NCBI GenBank assembly: GCA_963787375.1
Contig: CAWBCR010000017.1
Location: forward strand, 310,001 to 374,000
Direction of reading: 5' to 3'
From: CAWBCR01 sp963787375
GTDB taxonomy: Bacteria; Chloroflexota; Anaerolineae; Aggregatilineales; UBA3940
DNA: 64,000 bases
Below are positions 43,335 through 53,424 of the stretch, one piece after another (position 1 is the first letter of the stretch; every line of letters begins with the position of its first letter). Below the pieces are notes generated by a model. It saw only the letters and a program-made list of their open reading frames with translations, made no database searches and was not told the origin of the DNA. The position numbers and the translations under genes were made by a program.

Positions 43335-45880
43335 TCTCCATCACCGAGCCCTGGCTGGTCTTGGTGATCTCGATGCGCACCGGGAAGGCCTCTTTCAAGT
43401 CGTCGATGTGCGTGATGACCAGGATCAGGTCGAAGTCGTCCTTGATGGCGGTAATGGCCTGCACCAGCCGCTCGCGGCCCTGCGCGTCCTGCGAGCCGAA
43501 ACCCTCGTCAATGATCAGCGTGCGTAGCTGCGCCCCCGCACGCCGTGCCAGCAGGCGGGAAAGCGCCAGCCGGATGGCAAAGTCGACACGGAATGCCTCA
43601 CCGCCGCTGAACGTCTCGTAGTCGCGGGTGCCCAACTCGTCGGCGATGCGAATGTCGAGCGTCTCCTTAATGCCGCCAGTGACTTTCTCGCGCTGGGTCT
43701 CAAAGCGGATGTGCATGCGGCCATCCGTCATGCGCGAAAGGACCTGGTTGGCCTCCTCCTCAATCTCCGGGATGGCTGCCTCGATGATCATCGCCGGGAT
43801 GCCGTCCTTGCCAAAAGCGGTCTTCAACTCCTCGTAGATGCTGGTCTCGCTGCCAAGCTGGTCACGTTTGGCGTGCAATTCCTCGCGGCGATGGCGCTGC
43901 TGGTCCAGTGCGTTGAGCTTCTGCTGCGCCGCGCCGACGGCATAATGCGCCTGCCGCTCGCGATCCCGCAGGTCGGCAAGCGCCTGCTCCCAGCGGCGCA
44001 AGTCGACAAGCTGCTCGTCAAGCGCGGCGATCTCGACGGCCAGCACGTCCAGCGTGGCGGTGTCTTCGGCGATCTGCTCCTCCAGCCCGCCAATCCGGTC
44101 GCCCAGGCGCGAGAGCATCGTCTCAAGCCCCGGCGCGGCTTCCAGCGCCCGGTCCAGCTCGCTTTTGCGCCCTTCATATGCTTCGTACTCGGCCATGCGC
44201 GTGCGGGCGTCGTGGTGGGCGTCATCGTCGTAGCCCAGCTCGGCAAGCTGCGCCTGAATTTCGGCAAGCTGCGCCTGCGCTTCGTGAGCGTAGTCGCCTT
44301 CGGCGAGAATACCCTCGACTTGTGCAATGCGCGCGCTGGCTTCGACCATCTCCTGCTGCGCGGCTTCGGCACGGCCGAATCGCTCGGTGAGCCGCGCGAC
44401 GTACTCACGCAGCGGCGGCAGGTTGCGCAGCTCGGCCTCGGCGTCTGACAGGTCTCGCGTCAGCGTTTTGATCTCGGCAGCGACCTGCTCAGTCCGGTCC
44501 CGGTTGGCACGGTACAGATCCCCTTTCTGAGCGCCCTCGGCGGCCAGCCGCTCCAGCAGGTCGGCGCGGTGAGAATCGCTCAATTCCTGCTGGCACAATG
44601 GGCAGATCGGTTCTGTCGCCGCCGTGATGTCGTCCTGCTGGCTCTTGATGCGGTCCATGTCGACCAGCAGCGTCTTGTTGGCGGTCTCAAGCTCGGCGCG
44701 CTCCTCACGCAGCGCAGCCAACCGCTCGCGCCAGTCGTTGCGCTCGACCTCGCGCGCCTCCAGCCGCTCGATCTTGCCCTGGGTATCTTCGAGCGCGTGG
44801 TGGTCCTCGCCACCGCTTGAAATCTCGCGCTCTAACTCGCCGCTGCGCTTGATCAGCGATCCGCGCTCGGCCTCCAGGTGGCTGCGCTCCGCGCCGACGA
44901 TCTGCTGAAGCTCGCCCTGCTGGCCGCGCAGGTCGCTCTGCTCGATCAGCCGTGTGCTGAGGTCGCGCTCTGCCTGGCGCGCGCTTTGCAGTGCCGCGTA
45001 GCCTGTTTCGATCTCCTCACGTGCGGCCAGCACCTGCTGGTAGCCGTCGAGCTGGCGGGCGTACTGCTGCTGATCAGCCTGGCTGCGGGTGATATCGTCT
45101 CTGGCTTGCTGGACGCGCCGCACGAGGTCATCGTGACGCACCTGGCGGTTGTCGCGCTCGCGGCGGGCATCTTCCAGGGCGTGAACTCCCTGCTCGGCCT
45201 GCTTGACCTTCTCCGACAATTCGGCTCAGCGCCTGCTGAGCGGTGATCAGCTCGCGCTGGTAGTCGGCTTCACGGGCGAGGTCTGTCTCGATGCGCTGCA
45301 GGTCGCCGTCGATCTGCTCGCGCTCCTGCTCAGCAGCGCGCAGGCGGCGCTTGGCCCGTTCCTCATATTCGGTCCACACGTTCAACCCCAGAATCTCGCC
45401 CAGGATCGTCTTGCGCTCACCGGGTGTCTTCTTGGTGAATTCGTCGGCGCGGCCCTGCATCAAAAAGGCGGAGTTGATAAACGTCTGGTAGTCAAGGCGC
45501 AGCAGCCGGTCAATGTGATCCTGTGTGGCGCGGATGCTCGAATCGGTCAGGCTGCGCCATTCGCCGCTGTCCTCCACTTCCAGGTACAGCAGGCTGTTGC
45601 CGCGCCCCTGGCGGGAGCGGTAGCGCGTCACCCGGTAGCGATTGCCTTCCAGCACAAACGTCAGTTTGACCCACATCTCGATCTCGTCACCGTGGATCAG
45701 GTCATCGTCGCGGCGGGTGCGGGCTCTGCCCCACAGCGACCACGTGATCGCGTCGAGCAGCGATGATTTGCCCGCGCCATTGGCCCCGGCCAGACAGGCC
45801 AGATGAATGCCCGTCAGGTCGAGCGGCTCAGGCTCTCGGTATGCCAGGAAGTTGTATAGTTCGAGCTTGACCGGGATCAT
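43327..45880 (-). CDS. sbcC: SbcC/Rad50-type exonuclease ATPase subunit (one frameshift)
   Basis: Large ATPase subunit of the SbcCD (Mre11-Rad50) nuclease that opens hairpins and processes double-strand breaks. N-terminal Walker A GANGAGKSSLLDAI, long coiled coils with a central zinc hook CPLC (in ATEPICPLCQQELSD), and a C-terminal ABC signature TFSGGEAFRVDFAIRLALS with Walker B LRTLIIDEGFGSQD. Length after correction is about 850 residues. The frame breaks at about 45223, where one extra G on the plus strand separates QQALS from ELSEKVKQAEQ. No sbcD lies next to it in this window, which is unusual for the pair. Confidence 0.9.
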
Positions 45881-45907
45881 GCTCACCTTCTCTAAGCGGA
45901 AAAGAGA

Positions 45908-45932
45908 CGAACGCCCCGGCGTGGGGCGTTCG
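45908..45932 (-). terminator. Intrinsic terminator of the PPi-phosphofructokinase gene
   Basis: Ten-base-pair stem CGAACGCCCC with GGGGCGTTCG and loop GGCGT. On the minus strand the tail TCTCTTTT supplies the U-run. Confidence 0.75.
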
Positions 45933-45973
45933 GATTCTAACAGAGAGGATCGCGCCGGGCCAGTGATGTTGCC

Positions 45974-47137
45974 TCAGCTCAGGAACATCGGCATGCCGGC
46001 GACGTGACGGATCTTTGGCTTGTACTGCGCGATGTCGTACAGCTCGCCCACGTCGACGTGCTTGCGGCCCTGCATGATCATGCTGATCGGGATGTCGGTA
46101 TACACGCCGCCGCGCAGCGCGACCATGCGCCCGCTCTGGCCTTTGAGCACCATGTCCATCGCCATGTGCGCGTAGTTGAAGGCGACCATCAGGTCCAGCG
46201 AGTCGGGCGCGCCGGAGCGCATCAGGTAAGCGACCTGCTGGTAGATAATGTTTTCGCCGGTCAGTTCTTTGATGGCCTCACCTACGCTGAGCCCGATCCC
46301 GCCCAATTTCTGGTGGCCGTAGGCATCGGCCTCGCCGCGCTGGACGATCTCGCCGCCTTCCATGCGGGCCCCTTCGGAAATGGTCATCATCGCGTAGTTG
46401 CTGGGATTGGCCTTCTTGTCTTCGACCAGGAACTCGGTCAGCTTCGAGATGTCGAATGGCACTTCGGAGATGATGGCACGGTCGACGCCCGAGAGGTAGG
46501 CGGCGATCAGCGACGTTTCACCTGAGTTACGGCCAAACAGTTCGACGACGGCGATGCGCTCGTGCGAGCCGGTGCTGGTGCGCAGGTTGTTGATGAAATC
46601 GATACTGCGGGTCACAGCCGTGCTGAAGCCGATGCAGTAGTCGGTGCCAAAGACGTCGTTGTCCATCGTCTTGGGGATGCCCATCACGCGCAGGCCTTCG
46701 CGGTGCAGGCGCTCGGCGTAGCTGAGCGTATCGTCGCCGCCGATGGCGATGATGATGTCGAGCCCCATGGCCTCCACGACCTTCAATGCGTGCGGGGTGA
46801 AGTCCTGCTTGGGCAGGTCGGGCGACCAGTCCTTATCGCGCAGGAACTCAGGGACATCCGGAGCTTTGACGTTGCTGGGATTGGTGCGCGAGGTGTGCAG
46901 GAACGTTCCGCCGGTGCGGGCGATGCGGCGCACGGTCAGCTTGTCGAGCGGCATTATGCACCCGTCGTTGATCTCGCTGTCCATGGGCTGGTCGGGATGA
47001 TAGTTCAGCAGCCCCGCCCAACCGCGCCGGAGGCCGAGCACTTCGTGGCCCTCGTCGACGGCCCGATCAACCACGGCTTTGATGCACGGATTCAGGCCGG
47101 GAACATCGCCACCGCCTGTTAGAATGCCTACTTTCAT
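45974..47137 (-). CDS. pfp: Phosphofructokinase of the pyrophosphate-dependent type
   Basis: Glycolytic enzyme phosphorylating fructose 6-phosphate; the sequence points to PPi rather than ATP as phosphoryl donor. The donor site reads AIGGDDTLSYA (Asp at the position where ATP enzymes have Gly) and the substrate loop is GIPKTMDNDVFGTD (Lys where ATP enzymes have Gly). These two replacements are the established PPi-PFK signature. Length is about 388 residues. The ATG at 47137 has AGGAGGTC upstream. It lies next to an ATP-type paralogue but has its own upstream dyad and is separated from it by a terminator. The reaction is reversible in such enzymes, so it may also serve gluconeogenesis. Confidence 0.85.
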   Translation of the reverse strand: MKVGILTGGGDVPGLNPCIKAVVDRAVDEGHEVLGLRRGWAGLLNYHPDQPMDSEINDGCIMPLDKLTVRRIARTGGTFLHTSRTNPSNVKAPDVPEFLRDKDWSPDLPKQDFTPHALKVVEAMGLDIIIAIGGDDTLSYAERLHREGLRVMGIPKTMDNDVFGTDYCIGFSTAVTRSIDFINNLRTSTGSHERIAVVELFGRNSGETSLIAAYLSGVDRAIISEVPFDISKLTEFLVEDKKANPSNYAMMTISEGARMEGGEIVQRGEADAYGHQKLGGIGLSVGEAIKELTGENIIYQQVAYLMRSGAPDSLDLMVAFNYAHMAMDMVLKGQSGRMVALRGGVYTDIPISMIMQGRKHVDVGELYDIAQYKPKIRHVAGMPMFLS

Positions 47138-47154
47138 GCGGGACCTCCTCAAAT

Positions 47155-47191
47155 TAGGTGTTTGACCGAAAGTCCTTTCGGCTAAACACTT
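47155..47191. promoter_or_regulatory. 37-base dyad element upstream of the PPi-phosphofructokinase (copy B)
   Basis: A near-perfect inverted repeat, GTGTTTGACCGAAAG (47158-47172) against CTTTCGGCTAAACAC (47175-47189), with two bases between. It pairs at 14 of 15 positions if one G-T is allowed. It lies 18-54 bases before the start codon and matches the element upstream of the acyl-CoA ligase gene at 31 of 37 positions. It is probably an operator of a shared regulator. Confidence 0.55.
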
Positions 47192-47219
47192 AGGGGTAGA
47201 GTCTGTTAACCATGTCGCG

Positions 47220-47243
47220 AAAAAGGCCCGCCTGGCGACGGGC
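47220..47243 (-). terminator. Probable terminator between the two phosphofructokinase genes
   Basis: On the minus strand GCCCG and CGGGC pair around an 8-base loop, followed by CTTTTT. The stem is short. Confidence 0.5.
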
Positions 47244-47380
47244 TGTTACTGCTGTTTCGTAGCTCTATTTTACCGCAAATTCTTGCAGCCCCAACGGATT
47301 CTTTCCGGCCTGTTTAACAAAGCGAACACCGCTAGCCCTGGCTGGTTGCGCCTTTCCGCGGATGGGTCTGGCAGCACCGC

Positions 47381-48352
47381 CTAGAACAGGAGCCCGGCCA
47401 GTTCCAGCAGGTGCGGGTTGATGGGCCGCATCTTGCCGATTACGTCTTCCAGCTTGCGTGTGACGATCTCGGTGCCATCCAGCCCCACCATGATCCCTGT
47501 CTCGTCGCGTAGCAGTGCGTCGACGGCGGCGACGCCCAGACGGGTCGCCAGCAGGCGATCAAAGGCTGTGGGGCTGCCGCCGCGCACAACATGCCCCAGG
47601 ATCGTGATCCGCACCTCAAAACCGATGTCGTGCTGGTTGAGGTGGTCGGCAATCTGGTTGCATTTGAGGTTGGCACCTTCGGCTACGATGATCATCGCGT
47701 GAGACTTACCCTTCATGTACGCCTGCTCAACGACCGTCCCTAGCTCGTCGAGCGACATCTCTTTCTCAGGGATGAGCACCACCTCTGCGCCGGTCGTCAG
47801 GCCAGACACGACGGCCAGATGGCCGCAGCGGCGGCCCATCACCTCGACCAGGAACACACGCTCGTGTGAGGAAGCGGTGTCACGCAGGCGGTCGATAGAA
47901 CCCAGGATAGTGTCGAGCGCCGTATCGACGCCAATCGAGCAGTCGGTGCCCCAGATGTCGTTGTCGATGCTGCCGGGGATGCCGATCACCTTGACGCCGT
48001 GCCGGTGCAGCGCCAGCGCGCCAGTCAGGCTGCCGTCGCCGCCGATCACGATCAGCCCCTCGATCCCATGCTCGTTGAGATGGCGAATGGCCAGCCGCTG
48101 CACCTTCTCGTCTTTGAATTCCGGAAGGCGTGCGGTTTGTAGGATAGTGCCGCCGCGCTGGATGATGCCGCCTACGTCGCGGGTGTCCATGCGTTCGACG
48201 TCGCCATTTACGAGCCCCTTGTAGGCCTGGCGGATGCCGAACACTTCAAGGTCGTGGTGGGTGCCGGAGCGCACCACAGCGCGGATCGCCGCGTTCATGC
48301 CGGGCGAGTCGCCGCCGCTGGTCATCACGGCAATACGTTTAAGCTCGCTCAT
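47381..48352 (-). CDS. pfkA: ATP-dependent 6-phosphofructokinase
   Basis: Classical glycolytic phosphofructokinase, 323 residues. Start MSELKRIAVMTSGGDSPGMN, donor motif VIGGDGSLTGA, and substrate loop GIPGSIDNDIWGTD. Gly occupies both positions where the neighbouring paralogue has Asp and Lys, so this is the ATP type. The ATG at 48352 is supported by GAGGG. Having both types side by side would let the cell run a one-way and a reversible reaction at the same step. Confidence 0.9.
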   Translation of the reverse strand: MSELKRIAVMTSGGDSPGMNAAIRAVVRSGTHHDLEVFGIRQAYKGLVNGDVERMDTRDVGGIIQRGGTILQTARLPEFKDEKVQRLAIRHLNEHGIEGLIVIGGDGSLTGALALHRHGVKVIGIPGSIDNDIWGTDCSIGVDTALDTILGSIDRLRDTASSHERVFLVEVMGRRCGHLAVVSGLTTGAEVVLIPEKEMSLDELGTVVEQAYMKGKSHAMIIVAEGANLKCNQIADHLNQHDIGFEVRITILGHVVRGGSPTAFDRLLATRLGVAAVDALLRDETGIMVGLDGTEIVTRKLEDVIGKMRPINPHLLELAGLLF

Positions 48353-48404
48353 GTCAGTATCCCTCACAGGGTGCAGGAAAGTGCAACTTGCAGGCTACTT
48401 CTTA

Positions 48405-51400
48405 CTACGATGAAAGGACCTCGATGGCTTCAGGATCGACAAGTTGTGTCAGTTCCTGACACAACTCTGCACAGTAGTGAGTTGTCTCGTTGGAGAAGTC
48501 GATCTCGATGGCCCCATCGGGATCGCGCACAACAATTGAGAACGTATCGCGCCCGTAATGGCTGATCAGCTTACCATGGATCAACCCCAATCGCCGCCGG
48601 TCACGGTCGGGATCATCCCCGCGCTGGATGGTAACACGCATGTGATGCTGCCCGCTCGGTGGCGCAGGGTGCGCCGGGCTGGTGTCTGCAGCCGGCAAGG
48701 ACTGCGAGATCACTTCGGCTGCTGGTGGCTCGCTGACAGGCTTTGCTGCGACAGGCGCGGCCTGCTGCGGGCGCGACTGTTGGCTGGCGCCGCCGTTCGC
48801 GCTGCCGCCGTTGTCTGAACGACTGCTACCTTTCCCGCCGCCGTTGCCGTGACCATTGCCGCCGCCGTTGGCTGTGGCGGGTGGGTTGGGCTGCGACTGG
48901 GCAGGCGGGGCGGGCACATCGGGCACGTCAGGCGGAAGCTCGCTCCATGTGGCATCGGAATAGTAATCAGGCAGCGGAGGCTCCTCGTAATCGCTGGCGG
49001 AGGGCACAGAGGGCCAATCCGGCACGCGCGGTGCTTCGACATCTCCCGCTAGGGCCTCATACACGATCGAAGTTGGTCGTCGCCTCGTCACACAACAGCT
49101 TGGGCTCGCCGCGCTCGGCATCGATCTTGCCGCGAACCAGCAGAATGCGGTCCGGTTCCCACAATGACCGTGTCTCGTCCCAGGTGCTTGGCCAGATCAC
49201 TATCTCGATGGTGCCGTACAGGTCTTCGAGCCCGGCAAAGGCCATTTGCTTGCCGTTCTTGGTCAGGTGTGGGCGGACGTAGGTGACGAGGCCCGCCATC
49301 GTCACCTGGCGCTCGTGGTCGGACTCGCTCAGGTCGGTGCTGTAGGCTGTGACCACCTGCCCAATGCGGTCCATGACGGCCTGGAGCGGGTGCTCGGAGA
49401 CATACACGCCGACCAGGTCGCGCTCCCACTGGAGCATCTCACGGCGGCTGTATCTCGGTCGTCACGCCGGTGACGAGCACGCCGCTGTCGTCGGTGTCGA
49501 GCGTGACGCCGGTCGACTCGCCAAACAGGCTCATCTGCCCGACGTCGGCGGCTTTGTGCAGGCTGCTCGAATAGCTCATCAGCCGATCCAGCAATTCCAG
49601 CATCTGGACGCGGTCGGCGAAGCTGTCCAGCGCGCCGACTTTGATCAGGCACTCCAGCGCGCGCTTGCCCACTGCGCGCAGGTCGACCCGCTGGCAGAAG
49701 TCAGTCAGGTCGCGGAAGGGGCTGTCGGCGCGTGCCGACAGGATGGCCTCAACCGACCCATCGCCCACGTTCTTGATCGCACTCATGCCGTAGCGGATTG
49801 CGCGTGCGCCGTCGACCTGGTCTTCGATGATAAAGTCGTGCCCGCTGCGGTTAATATCGGGCGGCAGCACGTCGATGCTCATCCGGCGGCAGTCGACGAT
49901 GTACTGGCCCACTTTGGCCGTATCGCCGCGCTCGATGGTCAGCAGGGCGGCCATGTATTCGTGCGGGAAATGGGCTTTCAGGAAAGCGGTCTGCATCGTC
50001 AGCACCGCATAATCGGCGGCGTGCGACTTGTTGAAGCCATAGCGGGCGAAGAATTCGATGTCGTCGTAGATCTGCTCGGCGACCCCGGCTGGCACACCGC
50101 GCTCCGGGCCCTGCTTCATGAACTTGGCGCGGTGCTTCCTGAGCTCTTTCTCTTTCTTCTTGGCGACGGCCTTGCGCATCATGTCGGCTTCGCCCAGCTC
50201 GTAGCCGAACAACTGCGAGGCGATCTGCATGATCTGTTCCTGGTAGACGATGATGCCGTATGTCTCGCTCAGGATGGGCTCAAGCAGCGGGTGGTGATAG
50301 CTGACCTCTTCTTCGCCGTGCATACGCCGGATATAGGCCGGAATGTACTCGATGGGGCCAGGCCGGAACAGCGAGATGGCGGCGATGATGTGCCGGAAGC
50401 GGGTGGGCTTCATATCCGTCAGCATGCGCGTCATGCCTGCGCCTTCCACCTGAAACACGCCGCTGGTCTCGCCCCGTGCCAGCAGGTCGAACGCCTCATC
50501 CAGCGCTGCGTCGTACGCCGGATCGTCGTCGCTGTGTCGGTAGGGGATGTTGCCCAGGTCGTAGTGTATGCCGTGGTAGGTTTCGATCAGTTCGCACGCC
50601 TTGCGCATAATGGTCAGCGTGCGCAGGCCGAGGAAGTCGACCTTCAGCAGGCCGATTGACTCCACAATCTCCATCGGCCACTGGCTGACGGCCCCCAGCC
50701 CTTCGCCGCTGTTGGTCGGGCGGTTGAGCGGCGTGTACTCCACCAGCGGTTTGTCGGCGATGAGCACGCCCGCTGCATGGGTGCTGGCATGCCGCGCGAT
50801 ACCTTCCAGCCGGTCAGCGGTGTCGATCAACTTCTTGATGTAGGGGCGGCTCTTGTCTTCGTACGCCGTCTTGAACTCCGGTATGTCTTCAAGCGCCTGG
50901 CGGAGCGTCATGGGCTTGCCCGGAATGGCCGGGATCAGCCGGGCGATCTGGTCGACTTCGTTGAGCGGCACGTCCATCGTGCGGCCCACGTCGCGGACGG
51001 CTGCGCGCGCGCCCAGCGTTCCAAAGGTGATGATCTGCGCGACTTTGTCCTCGCCGTATTTCTGCACGCAGTACTCGATCATCTCGCCACGGCGGTCGTC
51101 GGGATAGTCGAGGTCGATGTCGGGCATGCTGATGCGGCCCGGATTGAGGAAGCGCTCGAAGATCAGGCCGTTGCGCAGCGGGTCGATATTGGTGATGCCC
51201 AATGAGTAGGCTACCACCGAGCCCGCACCTGAGCCGCGCACGTTCCACCAGATGTCTGCTTTGCGGGCGAATTCGCACAGGTCCCACACGATCAGGAAGT
51301 ACGTGTCGAAGCCCATCGTGTGGATGATATTCAGCTCATGTTCCAGCCGCCCAACGACCTCATCGCTGGTGGCGCGGTCGCCATAGCAGCGCTGGAGGCC

Positions 51401-52312
51401 TTCATCGCACAGGTGTCGCAGGTAAGTTTGCGCCGTGAAACCATCAGGCACCGGGAAGATCGGCAGGTGATATTCTTTGTCGTCAAGGGTGACCTCGCAC
51501 ATCTCGGCCACTTTGAGTGTGTTCGAGACAGCTTCGGGCACCTCGGCGAAGATCGCCGCCATCTCCTCCGGCGAGCGCAGGTAGTAGCTGTCGTCGCTGA
51601 AGCGCATGCGGTTAGGCTCGGTGACCAGCGAACTCGTCCCGATGCACAGCAGCACGTCGTGCGGGTCGGCGTCGGAGCGGCGGACGTAGTGGACGTCGTT
51701 GGTGGCCACCAGCGGAATCTTGGCGTATGGCGACAGCTCGATCAGCGCGCGGTTGATCTGGTGCAGTGCGGGGATGTTGTGTTCCTGAAGCTCGATGTAG
51801 AAATGGCCGGGACCGAACACATCCTGGTACCAGCCCAGGGTACGGCGGGCTTCCTCGTCGCGACCCTCAAGCAGCATCTGCGGGATTTCAGCGGCGAGAC
51901 AGCCGCTGGTGCAGATCAGCCCTTCGGCGTGCGCCGCCAGGAAGTCTTTGTCGACGCGCGGCTTGTAGTAGAAGCCGTCAAGCTGGGAAGCGCTGGCGAT
52001 CTTGAGCAGGTTCTTGTAGCCGGTCTGATTGTAGGCGACCAGCAGCAGGTGGGTGTAGTCCTTGTCCTTTTCCGAGTCGCGGTCCGTCATGCCGCGCGGT
52101 GCGAGGTAAGACTCCACGCCGATAATCGGCCTGACGCCCTGTTCTTTGCAGGCACGGTAGAACTCGATCACGCCGTACATGGCGCCATGATCGGTGATAG
52201 CCAGTGAGTCCATGCCCAGCTCGACGGTGTGGCTGACCAGGTCTTTGATCTGGCTCATGCCGTCGAGCAGTGAGTACTCGGTGTGCACGTGGAGATGTGC
52301 AAACGACGCCAT
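48405..52312 (-). CDS. dnaE: DNA polymerase III alpha subunit (two frameshifts)
   Basis: Replicative polymerase. The N-terminal PHP domain starts MASFAHLHVHTEYSLLDGMS. The catalytic aspartates are in ISMPDIDLDYPDDRRGEM near residue 400. A helix-hairpin region (RYGFNKSHAADYAVLTMQTA) and an OB-fold (VTMAGLVTYVRPHLTKNGKQ) follow. Frame breaks occur at about 49440 (an extra C joins QPP to REMLQWERDLVG) and at about 49070 (TTNF to IVYEALAGD). After the OB-fold comes an unusual Gly/Asn/Ser-rich linker (GGGNGHGNGGGKGSSRSDN) and a final domain of about 100 residues ending EAIEVLSS. The total of about 1,300 codons is longer than the usual 1,160. A TATACT with extended TGG at 52379-52387 is a likely -10. 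Confidence 0.9.
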
Positions 52313-52378
52313 ACGTCCCTACACCTCTATCCAAACAACACATCCCGGATGCGAACGTCTGTTGGGGGGATCGCAGTA

Positions 52379-52387
52379 AGTATACCA
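52379..52387 (-). promoter_or_regulatory. Extended -10 promoter of dnaE
   Basis: TGG-TATACT on the minus strand, about 70 bases upstream of the dnaE start. No clear -35 is seen, which is common for extended -10 promoters. Confidence 0.4.
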
Positions 52388-52562
52388 TGATTCAGCCGGG
52401 CAGATGGCCGATCCAGGCTGCCACCGGCAAGTTTTTAAGGTTCGAAGAGCCAGGCTGGGACTGTAGTGCTCTGGCGAATGGCTGCGCTGTGCGGCATACT
52501 TTGAGACGGTCAGAGGAGCCGGCTGCCGCGCCTTAGCGATCTGCCGGCCGTGGGGCTGCATC

Positions 52563-53378
52563 ATGCCAGAATTACCTGAAGTCGAAACTGTGGTGCGCGG
52601 GCTGCGTGCCGATGTCATCGGGCGGACGTTTGTTGGCGTCACCGTGAATTGGGCCCGCGAGATTGTCGACATGACACCACACGACTTCGCCGCGAGGCTG
52701 ACCGGTCAGCGGGTGAAATCGCTGGGACGGCGCGCCAAGTACATCGTGTTCGGGTTGAGCGATGATCACATGCTCATCCATCTGAAAATGAGCGGTCGGC
52801 TGTATGTCTCGCTGCCACAAGCGTACCACGAGGGTGACGAGTGGCTGCGGGTAGTCTTTTCACTGGACGACGGGCGCGAGCTGCGCTTCTCCGATGCGCG
52901 CAAGTTTGGCCGAGTGATCCTGACAGCCGATCTGGCCCGCGTGACCAGCCATCTCGGCCCGGAGCCGCTCGAAGACGCCTTCACGCTCGGCGCATTCCGC
53001 GACCTGATCGCGAAGCGCAGCGGGACCATCAAGCCGCTGCTGCTCAACCAGAGCTTTGTCGCCGGGATCGGCAACATCTATGCCGACGAGGCGCTGTGGC
53101 GGGCACGAATTGACCCCCGCCGCAAGGTAGATACACTTACAACCAGCGAGGTCAAGCGCCTCTACCAGGCAATCCGGGGAGCCCTATCCGATGGCATCGA
53201 ATTCGAAGGGGCCAGCGTGAGCTGGTACCGCAAGCCAGACGGCAGCACGGGCGAATTGCAGGACCACTTCAGTGTATACGGTCGGGAAGAACAGCCCTGT
53301 CCTCGCTGTGGCGCGGCCATCCACAAGATATGGCTGGGGCAGCGCGGCACGCATTTCTGTCCGGACTGTCAGAAGTAG
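52563..53378 (+). CDS. mutM: Formamidopyrimidine-DNA glycosylase
   Basis: Base-excision repair enzyme removing oxidised purines. Starts MPELPEVETVVRGL, giving the catalytic Pro2 and Glu3. Lys in IHLKMSGRL and the helix-two-turn-helix LLLNQSFVAGIGNIYADEAL are present. The C-terminal zinc finger reads CPRCGAAIHKIWLGQRGTHF with CPDC. Length 271 residues, normal. Confidence 0.95.
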   Translation: MPELPEVETVVRGLRADVIGRTFVGVTVNWAREIVDMTPHDFAARLTGQRVKSLGRRAKYIVFGLSDDHMLIHLKMSGRLYVSLPQAYHEGDEWLRVVFSLDDGRELRFSDARKFGRVILTADLARVTSHLGPEPLEDAFTLGAFRDLIAKRSGTIKPLLLNQSFVAGIGNIYADEALWRARIDPRRKVDTLTTSEVKRLYQAIRGALSDGIEFEGASVSWYRKPDGSTGELQDHFSVYGREEQPCPRCGAAIHKIWLGQRGTHFCPDCQK

Positions 53379-53424
53379 CGATCTTAAATGCCGGTTGAGG
53401 CATGGGTTATAGGAGTGTTTCAAC

